Assembly: GCF_001625305.1 (NCBI RefSeq)
Contig: NW_017803135.1
Span: forward strand, 1 to 64,000
Source: Branchiostoma belcheri
Lineage: Eukaryota; Chordata; Leptocardii; Amphioxiformes; Branchiostomatidae
DNA length: 64,000 nucleotides
Reading direction: 5' to 3'
A program made the translations under genes and the position numbers. This document shows, in pieces, positions 1 through 11,139 of this stretch. How positions within the stretch are numbered: the first letter of the stretch is position 1; the number at the start of each line of letters is the position of its first letter. The notes below the pieces were generated by a model. That model made no database searches, had not been told where the DNA came from, and saw only the letters and a list, made by a program, of their open reading frames with translations.

Positions 1-300
1 AATTGGTGCCTATGGACTACTTGTTTTTCTTTTGTTATCAGCCAGATTTTTTGGACGATTCCCACAAGCTGCACCCTTGCCAGTATTTCTCAAGTTTCTC
101 CCAGTCTTTTGTCTCTCCTTTTGGTTAACTACATGCAGGCTTACCCAAGGTCCCAGAGTTACCCAGCCAATGTCTGAAAGCTGTCAAACTTAAGAGTTTG
201 GCGTTAAGAAGGGCATCCAGGCAGTAAAAACTTTGCCGCAAACCCAAGACTTGCACAGGATACTGAGGAGCCCAAATGTACATCAGAGGCCCAAGAACTG
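1..300. other. No feature recognised
   Basis: A pyrimidine tract ending in CAG near position 40 looks like a splice acceptor, but no reading frame after it stays open in a convincing way. Confidence 0.4.
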
Positions 301-704
301 TAAGGCCACACCAAGTAAATTTATGGATGACGTCCACGCGCGCATTGATTTTGGCCTGTTCCTGGAAAAAAAACAAGAAATTCCGCTTCCTGTAACTATG
401 AACAAAGAGTCACGACAGTGCCACAAATCGTCAGATTGACGTGAAACCTGTAACGCGAAAACAAGACAGGACGACAACTGCTGTTCCACCTGATTTATTA
501 CTGTTTTGATGATGAATAAAAGACTTCTTACTTGCTACACTGTGTCACCTCATTCAATTTGTGTCCTAACATTTGTCGTCTCATAGTATATTTCTAATGT
601 AGGCATCTTGTTTTTTAGGGCCCTTCTTGTTTTTTTCGCCCTCTCGCATTAGATTTAGGGTCTCCAAAGGACGTCATCCATAAAATTTACTTGGTGTGGC
701 CTAA
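301..704. mobile_element. MITE with TTAGGCCACACCAA ends
   Basis: The two ends are inverted copies of each other over about 35 bp: TAAGGCCACACCAAG at the left and its complement ending GGCCTAA at the right, both continuing into TTTATGGATGACGTCC. The interior has no sizeable ORF and a CGCGCGCAT block lies just inside the left end. Related ends occur at 30805-31560, 32887-33294 and 52252-52562. The target duplication is probably TA or TTA but is not certain. A non-autonomous DNA transposon is the simplest reading. Confidence 0.75.
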
Positions 705-1065
705 CAGGGAGTAACAGCAATACACCCCAACAGCCATATTGTCATAGAAGATTATTGCCTTTACCTAGAAGATCATAATATGCAATAGATGGCATTGTGT
801 ATGCTTGGACATATGTTTGTGGTTTAGCACGTAAGGCATATGTACATAATTTTGTACTACAAACATGCTAAATGTTTTTACCCTCCTAATGCTAGCCTGT
901 TTGGGGGGATCATGCAGCTGCGGACAAGAGACATAAAATTTTCAGTCTGAGTGATGAAAACGTAGAATTAATAAGTGATTGGATACTGGCCTTACGAAAA
1001 AAGTAGTACTGGATGTCTCAAGTCACATTCCCTGTTATGTTGTGTTAAAACCACCTTAAGTTTTT
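705..1065. other. No feature recognised
   Basis: A+T-rich unique-looking sequence without a supported gene or repeat. Confidence 0.4.
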
Positions 1066-1264
1066 CTAGATCGCAAAATTTGTGGTGGAAAATGACGCTG
1101 AGAAAACATTGCCATCGGGCATCGTGAAGTGTTGGCCTCTTTGGTGATCTTTGACCACAGTTTTGCCTAGGAACGCCACGCAAACAACATGACCAGTGTT
1201 TCTAGACCCAGTAACTTTTAAGCGCATATTTGCCCCATTTTCTGTGTTCAATGCGAAGTTCCAC
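1066..1264 (-). pseudogene. Coding-like fragment, copy 1
   Basis: After an acceptor-like CTACAG the minus strand stays open for about 65 codons to a TAG stop. The last third, beginning LGKTVVKDHQ and running through TMPDGN to SFSTTNFA, recurs in the same frame at 5931-6035 on the opposite strand with only a few substitutions. Retention of a common protein frame in two diverged copies suggests the sequence was once coding, either a terminal exon of a host gene or a piece of a transposon protein. The family is not recognised. No upstream exon was found, so it is called a fragment. Confidence 0.35.
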
Positions 1265-1534
1265 CTGTAGTCAACTTGTAATGTAGGCACTTATTGTATC
1301 AACGCAAGAATTCATCCAAAACGTGTCGAGAGAATAAACATTCACATACATCTTGAATTCTCGCAAAGTCTCACAAAAACGCACAAGGACAAAGTAAATT
1401 CTGGTCATTCTAATCTACAGTGAGTCAGCTATTTGTCAGTACATGTACCAAAATATAAGTGTGTGTTTGGTGTTTGGTGTATGATGTATGATGTGTGTTT
1501 TGGGTATGATGCCTGTTTCATCAGTTTTTTGAGA
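1265..1534. other. No feature recognised
   Basis: Low-complexity TG/TA-rich sequence (GTGTTTGGTGTATGATG-like) at 1458-1510; otherwise nothing supported. Confidence 0.35.
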
Positions 1535-1700
1535 TCGTGTAACAGTGAGGGATTTATAGGTGCTACCAACTGATCCGTCTGACCTTTTAGCCGAATGGTT
1601 AGAGTATCGGGGTGCAAGCTGGCGCCAGGGTTCTGCATGGGTTTGATCCCCGGCCTGGGACAACGGGGTGTCTTTCTGTTTCTACTTGCTCCTAGTTTTT
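1535..1700 (+). mobile_element. tRNA-derived SINE
   Basis: The sequence has a pol III A-box-like stretch (TAGCCGAATGGTTAGAGT, about 1588) and a B-box-like stretch (GGTTTGATCCCC, about 1640), too widely spaced and too diverged to be a working tRNA. A second copy in reverse orientation at 38890-39060 aligns on both sides of the boxes, including the leading AACAGTGAGGGATTTATAGG-like segment. A related SINE is tandemly repeated at 5105-5480. Confidence 0.7.
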
Positions 1701-1955
1701 TACCATTTACCCTGGGTGCCAAACTAAGTATCGAGCTGTTAGCCGTTTTCCTTCGGCAGCCAAGAGCCCTTCCCTTGCCTATCAAAATTACCGCCATGGA
1801 GGAGTTGAGCCCAGGAGAATTTGTCCAGCCCTAATTGTAAGCACCAGCCAATCTCCCCCCTTACTAGCAGTAATTTAGACCTGCGGAAGAAGGGCTCTTG
1901 GCTGCCGATGGGAAATGCTAGCAGCCCGAAACGAGTTTGGCATCCAGGCTACTTA
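1699..1955. repeat. Imperfect inverted repeat
   Basis: Arms of about 75 bp at roughly 1699-1773 and 1876-1955 are complementary. Both carry the core CGGCAGCCAAGAGCCCTTC and the flanking TGCCAAACT, with a spacer of about 100 bp. It could be a fold-back MITE remnant. No coding potential is claimed. Confidence 0.55.
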
Positions 1956-2192
1956 CAACATTATTGTACTGACAGCTAACATGTCTCCTTCATGTGTTTT
2001 TCTCATAGATGAGGACCCTCGCTTTGCGTGGCACCCCCAAGATCGCAAGCGGCCCCGCAGAAGATAATTTAGTAGGTTTTCTTTTTCTGAAGTTTTTGTT
2101 TTGGGGGAAGGGGGTTCACAGGGGTCTAGGTTTTGTTTTGTGTTTTAGGTGCTTGAGGTTGTTTTGAGGTTGCATAATACATCTAATAATTC

Positions 2193-2403
2193 GGGCCCGC
2201 AAGCCCTTTTCCGTAGAGCGTAATCGGCCGTTTTAATTCTACGTAGAGCGTGGACGGACCGCTCTAATTATTTTGCGTAGAGCGTATTCCCCGTTTTAAT
2301 TCTACATAATGCGTTGCAGCCACTTGGAATTTATCGTAAAGCGTAATCAAGAGGTTTCCAAATTCAGTGTAGAGCGTTCTCGGGACCCCCCTTGCAGGCC
2401 CTC
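2193..2403 (+). mobile_element. GGGCCCGCA-ended short element, TAGAGCG type
   Basis: This is a 0.21-kb unit starting GGGCCCGCAAGCCC and ending CCCCTTGCAGGCCC, with an interior built of diverged repeats of TACGTAGAGCG. An inverted partner with the same ends and interior lies at 4535-4753. Three further elements (35891, 52751, 53372) have the same kind of ends but an interior built on TGATTACGAATTACG. Non-autonomous mobile element is inferred from the repeated, bounded structure; no transposase is linked to it. Confidence 0.6.
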
Positions 2404-4077
2404 AATAATAATTGTGGTCAGTTATTAATCTAGTATTCTTTCTAATCCCCACAGAGGAGAAGTCATCAGAAAGAGGCATCAGGGCATTACAACCATCCCT
2501 CAACAGAGACGGGGCGCCACAGACTTTCTGCAACCTATGATCCACTGCTCACGGAGTCACGTGTGTTATCTGCGTGATGTCATGGAAGCGGCGGATTGGT
2601 CATTCCTTGACAAAGGACTGTGTAAATAGGTAATTGTTTTTGTGTTTTTGTATTGTTTTAAGTTGTACCACTGTTCCACATGGAGGGTGGGGGGTGGGGG
2701 GATGGGGTTGCACCAAAAAAAACTTAAAAACACCAAAAAAAATAAAAAAAACATAAAACTCAAAAAAACTAAAAAAAACCTCTAAAAGCCCAAAAACTAA
2801 AGAAGGGAGGCAAAGTCCGTCTGCCACCTCCACGCGGTGCCTCCCGGTAACGCTTCATGCGGCTAACGGCAGCTAACGGCAACAAAATTCCAAACAACCC
2901 CCAGTGCTTGCAAACAACAGCATTGGCCATTGGCTTTACACATTGGACAATAATTTGGAGCTTTCATTTTTAACAAATTGGAGTTTCGTTTACACACTGT
3001 TGTCACAGAGTTTTCTTTGACACAACGTTGAGTATCACAGTACAACATTCTACAAACCTGACGAGAAGTTGTTTTCGAAAAAAACCCAACAACATGGGAT
3101 ACTACTGGTCAGGAGTTTCCTTTGATTCACACAACTTTAGTATTTCTGTACAACCAACATGACTGTCCCAGGGTTGCTTTTAAACTGCAAACCTGAAAGC
3201 ACGTGAACATTCTGTGTGTCTCTACTTACTCCCTGGATTTTCTGCAAACTCAAACCACCACCAACTGTTTTTCGAACTTAAGTTCCCGCAAACTTCAATT
3301 CAAACAAATCAATCTAATATCAATAAATCGATTTAAACAAATAAAAAAATAATCTAATAAATCCACTTAAACAAATAAATCAACTGGGGTCAACATTGTG
3401 GTGCAATCTCATAAAACATTGTGGGAACAGTGGTACTGACTTTCAAAACTGTGGTGCAAATTGACGACAAATGTGGGTACAGTACGTGGTACATTTGTAT
3501 TGACTTGCAGAACAGTGTTTCAAATTCACACTGTGACCGGTACAGTGGTTTTAACTTTCAAACCTGGGGTGCAAATACACAATATGTGAACAGTGGTACA
3601 TAACATGTGGTATGTGAATAGCCAACATATCATGAAAAGGGGCAGAGAAATTGGCTGCTGTTCGGTCAAGATAGAAACTTGCTGCCCAATGTACCTAGTG
3701 AGTATATTACAGTACAGCAAAATCTACGATGCGATGAGTTGGCAGTGGCTCTGTGAAATGTTCAAGTCACATCGATGCCTCTTCAATCTGTTTTGAGTGG
3801 TAGCAGAACAGTCAGTTTCAGGGATTCCTATAGTCAAGGAAACCAATGAGTGAAGGTTTGAAGAAAAGAAAGGTCTCCCGAGCCCTTATGCAGAGCGTAG
3901 GGTGGTGCCCATATCCATTTCTGTAGCCCTCAATGGACGACACACAGTTGTGCAATGCACTACAGCAGGGGGCTGGTCCGCTGGTAGTGTCTGTATGTGT
4001 GACCTTCCCACACTCTTTCTCATATGTGCTGAGTGCTACTAGCAGAGAAAGAAGTGTACCATTTTTAAAGTCTTTGG
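2404..4077. other. Gene-free stretch with low-complexity and decayed tandem repeats
   Basis: It contains an A-rich tract at about 2713-2795 (AAAAAAAC-type units), AAATAAATC-type repeats at about 3300-3385, and three or four decayed units of about 90 bp at 3405-3605 that share GGTACAGTGG and TTTCAAAACTGTGGTGCAAAT. No ORF here looks real. Confidence 0.5.
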
Positions 4078-4142
4078 TATGACCCGGCCGGGATTTGAAC
4101 TCACAAAGCGAGCACCAATTGAGCTATTGCACCGGTTCCGTG
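4078..4142 (-). mobile_element. tRNA-like SINE head
   Basis: On the minus strand an A-box-like AATAGCTCAATTGGTGCTCG and a B-box-like GAGTTCAAATCCCGG are present. The distance between them is much too short for a tRNA anticodon arm, so this is a tRNA-derived SINE or tRNA remnant and not a functional tRNA gene. The SINE body may continue to about 3860. Confidence 0.55.
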
Positions 4143-4534
4143 CATACGAAGGTTTGACACTTAACTAAAATTCATCGTTGGGTTCAGGGTTTAAAACATG
4201 TGAAAATCAGCTCAAGTTTGTCGGCTCGTTTCCAATGACTAAGGATGCGATTAGGATCAGCGGAGAGCTGTGTGAACGCTCTAGTCTAACCAACATGTAG
4301 AAAAATTCCGAAACGATTTCATGATTGAACTGGTTCCATTTTTTGAGAGTGAATGGGATCTTATATTTAGGGACAACCAATAAGTGGTCACATCAATGGC
4401 TTAGGGTTGTGAAATGTACTTTGGTAAAGGCTTGACTACATCAAACAACTGTACAAGACTAAAACTGTAAGGCAAGGTCCCAGCGGGTTAAGGTCACAAT
4501 TTGGCCAGGTCACCTGTACATGTACATATGTAAG
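4143..4534. other. No feature recognised
   Basis: No supported gene or repeat; a CCTGTACATGTACATA stretch lies at about 4512. Confidence 0.35.
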
Positions 4535-4753
4535 AGGGCCTGCAAGGGGGGGGGGGTCCCGAAAACCCTCTACGCTGAATTTGGAAACCTCTCGATTACG
4601 CTTTACGATAAATTCCAAGTGGCTGCAACGCATTATGTAGAATTAAAACGCTGAATATGCTCTATGCAAAAATATTAGAGTGGTCCGTCTACGCTGTACG
4701 TAGAATTAAAACGGCCGATTGCGATCTACGGAAAAGGGCTTGCGGGCCCCCAT
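4535..4753 (-). mobile_element. GGGCCCGCA-ended short element, TAGAGCG type, inverted copy
   Basis: This is the reverse-orientation partner of the element at 2193-2403. It begins AGGGCCTGCAAGGGGG, followed by a run of about 11 G, and ends GCTTGCGGGCCCCCATG. The interior matches the partner nearly unit for unit (TTTGGAAACCTCTCGATT, ATAAATTCCAAGTGGCTGC). Confidence 0.6.
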
Positions 4754-5104
4754 GTATGATAAGGCTTGACTGTATCAAACAACTGTAAAAGTTAGACTTA
4801 ACCCGGAGTCAAGACACCCAGACAATACATTTGAAGCTGTGCTCAATCTTGGCGGCTGAGGGACGACAATCGTGTTTGCTCCCAGAGTTTTGTGCTGCTA
4901 CCTTGAGTTTGCAGGCGCCGCTTACTCAGGGGAGGGGCCACTTCAGGAGCTGCACTTAAACTATGTAATTCCTCAGCCTGCGTTCTTGAGTAACATCTGA
5001 GTACTGGGTGTGTGGTCCCGACACTAGTGAAACAAGGGACGAGTAGTACAGTCAACCCTAGCTGGTTCCCAGGAATCGAAAATGCCCCAAACCCAGGCAG
5101 CTAG
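4754..5104. other. No feature recognised
   Basis: Unique-looking sequence with a short minus-strand ORF that has no support. Confidence 0.35.
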
Positions 5105-5480
5105 CTTTAATACGAACACAACATGCTAACAGTTAGGCCAAAAGGTCCAGATTCGACTGGGCCAGTAAATTAGTGTTGCTTGAACCCCACTGTTACACTA
5201 GCGGAAGAAAAGAAGCACAAAAATATGTCAGCACTTCGCATGGATTTGGAGAAGCTTACGAATGCGACACGCTAACCGTTAGGCCAAAAGGTTTGGACTT
5301 GTTGGACTGGGCCAATCAATTAGTGGTGCTGGAACCCCACTGTTACACACTAGCAGAAGAAAAGTAGCAGAAAAATAAGTCAGCACTTTGCATGGACTTG
5401 GAGAAGCTCTAGCTTACAAACCCAACGCGCTAACCATTAGGCCAAAAGTTTTGGCTTGTTGGACTGGGCAAGTCAGTGAG
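5105..5480 (-). repeat. Three tandem copies of a tRNA-derived SINE end
   Basis: Three units of about 130-150 bp begin at about 5123, 5270 and 5428. On the minus strand each carries an A-box-like TTGGCCTAACGGTTAGCG and, upstream, GTGTAACAGTGGGGTT. The units share CTTCTCCAA, TCCATGC and AGTGCTGA segments. Tandem SINE arrangement is unusual and suggests local duplication after insertion. The family resembles the SINE at 1535-1700. Confidence 0.65.
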
Positions 5481-5930
5481 TGACTTGAACCATGCAGGGC
5501 TCGGAATACTGGCTGCAAATGCAACCTTCTTCACCAACCAAATCGAAACTTTGCAAAGCCGATCTGCTGACATCCTACATACTTTATCTTAAGTTCTGCA
5601 CCTCCAAATTTCTAATCAGATTTCTATCCAGTAGATCATGTGAAGTACTTGCGATTCCCCTACAAGCAAACAGAGTCAAATAAATATAAATAAACTGTAG
5701 TGAAAATTGACTGTTAGTGAGAATGATGAATATGCAGCCCACGGAATAGTGATCATTTGTTTGAACTATCAGGTGTACATGTATTTTAGCTTCAGTTTTG
5801 GCATCAGCGGGTGGCACTTTTAAAACAAACTTTCATTCGTGGCAACATCCTGAAGCTCTCAAAGCTGCAGACAGTTTGTAAATGGCTTGTTTAAAATAAA
5901 CCCTGGCTTGAGAACATGTAAAGACTTACC
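5481..5930. other. No feature recognised
   Basis: No supported gene; A+T-rich. Confidence 0.35.
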
Positions 5931-6035
5931 TTGGCAAAACTGTGGTCAAAGATCACCAAACAGGCCAACACTTGACGATGCCCGATGGCAATGTTTTTGC
6001 AGCATCATTTTCCACCACAAATTTTGCGATGTGTC
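5931..6035 (+). pseudogene. Coding-like fragment, copy 2
   Basis: About 105 bp match the minus-strand fragment at 1066-1172 in inverted orientation. The shared frame reads GKTVVKDHQ, then TMPDGNVF, then SFSTTNFA with a few substitutions, and continues into CHS. No start or stop is attached, and neither a family nor an adjoining exon is recognised. Confidence 0.35.
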
Positions 6036-6120
6036 ACTCCCTGTCACGAAGTAAAGTAGTCAAGAGGCATTGTCATTAGATAGCTTTAAACAATGTCTAG
6101 AGTTTAATGTTCAAAGGTTA

Positions 6121-6376
6121 GGTCACTTAGGTGTAACAAGTCGATCGGTGTAAGGTAAGGCAGGTGCCTGCAAAGCTGGTGTGTTACGCCGAAGGGCGGT
6201 TATACCAGCTATACAGATACAGAAGCTGGTGTGTTATGCCGAAGGGTGGTTATACCGGCTATACAGATACAGAAGCTGGTGTGTTACGCTGAAGGGTGGT
6301 TATACTGGCTATACAGATACAGAAGCTGGTATGTTACGCCGAAGGGTGGTTATAACGGCTATACAGATACAGTTAT
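6121..6376 (+). repeat. Dispersed element with four 50-bp tandem units
   Basis: Four head-to-tail 50-bp units start at about 6176, 6226, 6276 and 6326. Each is GCTGGTGTGTTACGCCGAAG followed by GGTGGTTATACCGGCTATAC and AGATACAGAA with few changes. The leader GTGTAACAAGTCG...GTGCCTGCAAA at 6134-6175 also precedes single units at 50655-50770 and 61750-61850, and the family recurs reversed at 11140-11400. The long ORF across it is a by-product of the repeat (its protein repeats RYRSW/GYTDTE). Confidence 0.8.
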
Positions 6377-6861
6377 TAGATGCTGCAAGATTGACGCTGT
6401 ATGGTGTGTGGTCTTTCCAGCTTAGTCCGAGAATGCACATAAGGCAATTTTTCTCATCTGGCATCAGAGTTCAGCAAATGCTTCTGGCATTCCAGACTGT
6501 TACCGTTAACTAATAGTCCCTTAGTAGACTTGAGTCTACCTCTAAAAGGCAGTTTCAGTTCTGAAACCTTGAATCAAAGAATCTCCCTATCAAAAGCCAA
6601 CAAAATATACAGAGGAAATTCCAGCTTTCTGTCAACTTTTTCCATTTCTTTGAGTTGTCCAATGTAGATAGTTTTTATTGTTGTTGAGTGTTATCAGTAT
6701 GTAATTCCTGCACCTTTCATTTCCTAGTTACTGATTCCCATCCCTTTTTCCTTATGGCTTTCCTCAGTTGTTTACCTTGGACTTAAACTAAGACCATAGA
6801 GTCTGACTTAATTCTGACTTAAGTGTGATGGTTCATTAACAAAAGCTGTGTCATAATGTAA
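6377..6861. other. No feature recognised
   Basis: A+T-rich, no supported gene. Confidence 0.35.
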
Positions 6862-6930
6862 ATGCTGCAAGGGACAAGAAAAAAAAAGAAAAAAAAAAAA
6901 AGAAAAAGAAAAGAAAGAAAAAAAAGCCAC
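6862..6930 (+). repeat. A-rich low-complexity tract
   Basis: A run of A with scattered G (AAAAAAAAGAAAAAA type), possibly the tail of an old retroelement copied from the plus strand. The lysine-rich ORF over it is not a gene. Confidence 0.7.
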
Positions 6931-7459
6931 CTCCCAGGATCTGGTATCCAAAGTTTCAAGCAGTTGCTGACGAAACACCGACGTCACCCGACAAGTTCAA
7001 CTCGTTACAACAGGCTAAAGAAGAATAGCATCCTTGGAAGTAGAGACATCACGTTACCGAGTTAAAAGGTGTAATGCACAGACATCATCCTCACAAGGCA
7101 ACAAGAGGTGACGGACTTAGAAGGAGAAAGTCCTACGTTCTGAGGAGGAGTTTTCAGGACACTGACTGAGAGACCCGAGCTGTTGAGTCTACAACATGTT
7201 GCAAAAAAAAAAAAAGACGTGAGATGATTACTGCTTGGGTGTTTGGAACAGGCCATTTTATGTTCTCAAGAGGATTTCAACACACGGACTAAACACGCAA
7301 CAGTTTGGTGCATGGTGCTCAACTCATCAGAACCAGTTGTAGTGCCTACAGTACACCCTGGAAGAAGTTAGGAGGACCGAAGAAGTCTTCAGCAAACCCA
7401 GCGAGCTTCAGGGGTCACCAGAGTCAACTGGATGTCATCTGCCAGCGAAAAGAACATCC

Positions 7460-9280
7460 TGGAGCAGATGCAGCCACAGTCATTATAGGTAAATATTTTG
7501 GGCTAATTTGACCTAGGTGCAATTTCCACATGCTTTTTTCAAGTCGACTTGGATGGATTTGACTCAGGACACATTTTCCTGTGTAAACTGAACTTAATGC
7601 TATGAGAGACCAAAGCTGTGGTTTTCATTTGTTTCATTGACTTAGACTTGGAGAACGCTTGACTGTGTATATTGGGCCATGCTTTCATGCATTTTTCTTC
7701 ATTCATCAGCAATTGAGCTGGTTGTTCTTTAATGTGTGATCAAATCATGACCAGTTCTTCTTCTTCTTCATTCTTCATCAGCAGTTGAAGACGTGGCTCC
7801 GTGTGCTTTGGACTCGGTCCGTCCTGCTCCAACCAAGATTGCAGGATCACTTCAGTGAGGTGGAAGCACGATACCAGCAATGCCAAGCACGATACAGTCA
7901 AATGACAGCAAAGAGAACTGTCCTGGAGACAATGAGATGAAGCCACAGTCATTATAGGTAAATGTTTTGAGCTGATTTTACATAGGCACGATTTACACAG
8001 TCATGCTTTTTCCAAGTCAACTCGGATGGATTTGACTTAAAACACATTTTCCCCGAGTGACAGTCAACTGAATGTTTTCTTTTTGTAGCTGCTCTGACCT
8101 ATAACAATCCACCGTGTAGTACACTGCAATTTAGCCCTTGACTTGAGCTTGTTTTTCTTTAATGTGTGATCAAATAATAACCAGTTCTTTTTCTTGTTCA
8201 TTCCTCAGGCTGCAGTTGAAGACAGCGTTCAGAGAACTGGCTCATCTTGCTTTTGAAGCACAAGACAGCACGACATCAAAGGATTCAGAGAGGCGGGTGC
8301 ACAATGCAGCATGCACTATAGAAGAAACACTGCAACTTGCCTTCACAGCAAAGTGTTGGAAGCCGTCTCTATCCCTGGTAAAATGGAAAAGAGAACTGTA
8401 CTGTTCCGAATGCTGAAGGTGACCATTTTGACAGGATTGTAAGAGTCCACACGTCAAATCTAAGGATTCTAAAAGCTGGGATTTCTGCACAAGGCAGCTG
8501 CACTGCAGAAGATACACTGCAACTTGTCTTCACAGCCATGTGTTGGAAGTTTCAACCTCTAAAATGGGAAAGAGAACTGTACTGTTCCGAATGCTGAAGG
8601 TGACCATCACGACAGTCTTGCAAGCTCTTCTCAAGACAGCAAGGGAACAACCTTTGACTATTCGGTAATTTCGGGGTGTCTTTTCCCCCCGAAACTAAGG
8701 GTTAGACGTGCTTTTTTTGAAGCAAGACTTTTTATGGCTGGATGCCCTTCCTAACGCCAACCCGAACCCTAGTAGGGCCTAAGATCCCTCTAACTTATCT
8801 CTATGGCCAAACCTACGTATTACTACAGAACTCTGTGAACTGTTCACCATCTTCTGTGATGCCGCCCTGGAATGTACCTTGCAGCATGGATCCGGACGAA
8901 AAGCCTGGTGAACAAGCTAGATGGAACCTACCCTCGAATGTTAGAAGTTGTACAAATCCATGGAAAAATTCCTGCACTCAATCTACACCTACATCCTGGA
9001 GAGAGCCATATTCGTGCCTCTCAGTTGAGTGGAACTTACCCTCGGATGTTACAAGTTTTCCTGTTCTAAACAAACCCGTGGAAACATCAGCCTACAAAGG
9101 AAGAACTGTACTGAAAAATTCCTGCACTTGATCTACATCATTTTGCATCATTGAGACTGAGCCATATTCGTGCCTCACAGTTGAGTGGAACTGACTCAAA
9201 CAACTGGCTACAACACAGATGGATCAAGACATACTGGGTAAGACCAGCTTCAACACTACACAAACCTGGGAGGTGGCTTA
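7460..9280 (+). repeat. Block of internal tandem duplications, transcript-like
   Basis: Two copies of a roughly 460-bp segment (about 7470-7750 and 7935-8210) share GTCATTATAGGTAAAT, TGGATGGATTTGACT-like and AATGTGTGATCAAAT segments. A unit of about 190 bp is repeated at about 8320-8440 and 8505-8625 (ACTGCAACTTG, AGAGAACTGTACTGTTCCGA, TGCTGAAGGTGACCAT). A third pair around 9001 and 9160 shares GCCATATTCGTGCCTC and AGTTGAGTGGAACT. Donor-like (TATAG|GTAAAT) and acceptor-like (TTCCTCAG) sites occur, and one frame from 8210 is open for about 68 codons, but no family is recognised. It could be a duplicated non-coding transcript or a decayed gene. Confidence 0.45.
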
Positions 9281-9283
9281 AAG

Positions 9284-9345
9284 GAAAAAAAAAAAAAAGA
9301 AAAAAAAAGAAAAGAAAAAAAAAGAAAGAAAAAAAAGAAAAAGCA
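9284..9345 (+). repeat. A-rich low-complexity tract
   Basis: GAAAAAAAA-type purine run directly after the duplicated block at 7460-9280, in the position of a retroposed poly(A) tail. Confidence 0.7.
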
Positions 9346-11139
9346 AAAAAATACAAACGTCCCAAAGCAGCATATGTGTGTCAACTTAGAGGTGACATAA
9401 AATCGTTACACTTGTAGCCGAGACTATATATAAAAAAAAAAAAAACTGTCTGGACAAGTAGCTACTAGCAATTGCCACTTAGTTACGATAGCCTGAAAAA
9501 AAGTCAGAAAAGATACGCTTGTACATGTATGTGTAGCCATGACTCGCCAAGTAGCTGTTTACTTTCTTATAGGATGAAGTGAAGTTTGATATAAGCTCTG
9601 AAATGACAACATTAATTTGAATGCTTGGCATTTTTTGCCTGTTTCTCTTCCCGAATGTCTGTAGTGTTAAGTCAACCGTTTGACAAAGCAGGACCTTTCT
9701 TGAAGTTGATTAACTTGTGAAAGGTCTAGCATAACTGTTTATTGCTCTCTTTAAGTATGTGCGTGAATATGTTTGTGCGTGTGTTACAAAAAAAAGGACA
9801 CAGGACATCCCTTCAAGTTGGTGAACTTGATAAAGTGTCCGAGTTTGCATAATATTAATTTGTGTGTGTGTGTTACATGTATCAGAAAAGAAAGCAGTAC
9901 CTTCGCTTAATCTTCAAGTTGATAAACTTCCAAAAATGTTTGCATAATTGATATTTTGTTAATCATAACTTTATTTCTAACTAAGGTAGACATAGATAAG
10001 TTGACCCGTTAACTAGGTTAATTGGTTAGGATATAGGTTAGGTTAGGTAATAGGTTAGTTTACTTACAGGTTAATTGATAGGTAATAACTTAGTTAATAG
10101 GTTAGTTTACTTATAGGATAGGTAATAGCCAAGACTCTGTCTCGCCAAGTAGCTGCTAGCAACTTAGTTACAATTGCCTAAAAAAATCAAATCGTTACAC
10201 TTTATTTATGTGTAGCATAGACAGTTAAAAAAAAAAGACAACAACAGTCTCACCAAGCAGCAGCTTACTTCCTTATATGTTTAAGTCAGTAGGTTAGGGA
10301 ATAGGTTATTTAATACATGTAGGTTAATTAACTTCTTTATTGGTTAGTCTACAGATTAGGTATACAATCATGTAGGTCTACGAATGACAATAATGTGTAA
10401 TAATGAATCATCACTCTGTGGTCAGTTAAACTTAAAGCTCAGTCAATCATATTGAACCGATTCCTATTGTGCGGCAAGTTGGTGATTAGATTCAAATCAC
10501 CCGAATGGAGGCCTGGCGGACCCCATCTCGTATTGGCACGCTGTACAAGGGTTATCTATTTCATCACCCTTGCAAAAAGCCCCATCTCTGACATCCCCTA
10601 ACCCCCAAGAAAAAAAACCCGACAGTATCATACTTCTATGATACTTAAACAAGAGTAAGTCCAACAAGGTAACAATTATCCCAATGATCCTTTCTCCCCA
10701 AAGCTACCCTAGCCTTGTGTACCCGGGATCTGAAAGGTGCTTTATTACATGCTGGTTAAGGGGCATAATGGTTTGTGGGTTAAGGACAACACCTTGCGAT
10801 GGAAAAGGTTTACAGAAATTAATGAGTTGGATGTCTTCTGGTTCTTGATTAAGAGACTCTTTTGACTCGAAGTTTGAGTGCTTGAACTGCCTTGGCCAGG
10901 TAGACCACAGCCTGGTATCCTGAGTCTTACGTGATTGGGGGTGTTAGGGTGTTCAGGCAGGTTGTGTCTTCGGGGGCTCTTATAGCTTCCCCCCGCACAG
11001 TGAAACAGGCAGACCCAGTAGGAGTGTTACGCTAATAACAGATGGTATGCTTCACCAGGGGATTTGGTTTGCCCCAACACAATATCACGGATTTGGCTTA
11101 AGTACTAGTGATGCTGTGTAAGAGAGACACAGCAAGGAT
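9346..11139. other. Gene-free A+T-rich stretch
   Basis: Decayed GGTTAGGTTAGGTAATA-type repeats occupy about 10010-10135. Scattered similar segments (GTCTCGCCAAGTAGCTGCTAGCAA at 10139 and near 9450, 9546) indicate old duplications. No gene was found. Confidence 0.45.

Noticed and set aside
4078..4142. Possible tRNA gene
   Set aside because: A- and B-box-like sequences are too close together and no anticodon arm can form; SINE remnant is better.
6181..6513. 110-codon ORF on the plus strand
   Set aside because: It is the translation of the 50-bp tandem repeat in three phases, not a protein gene.
9138..9417. Phe-rich and Lys-rich ORFs
   Set aside because: Translations of an A-rich low-complexity tract on both strands.
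10010..10135. Telomere-like TTAGG repeats
   Set aside because: Units are irregular and mixed with TAATAGG; not a telomeric array.
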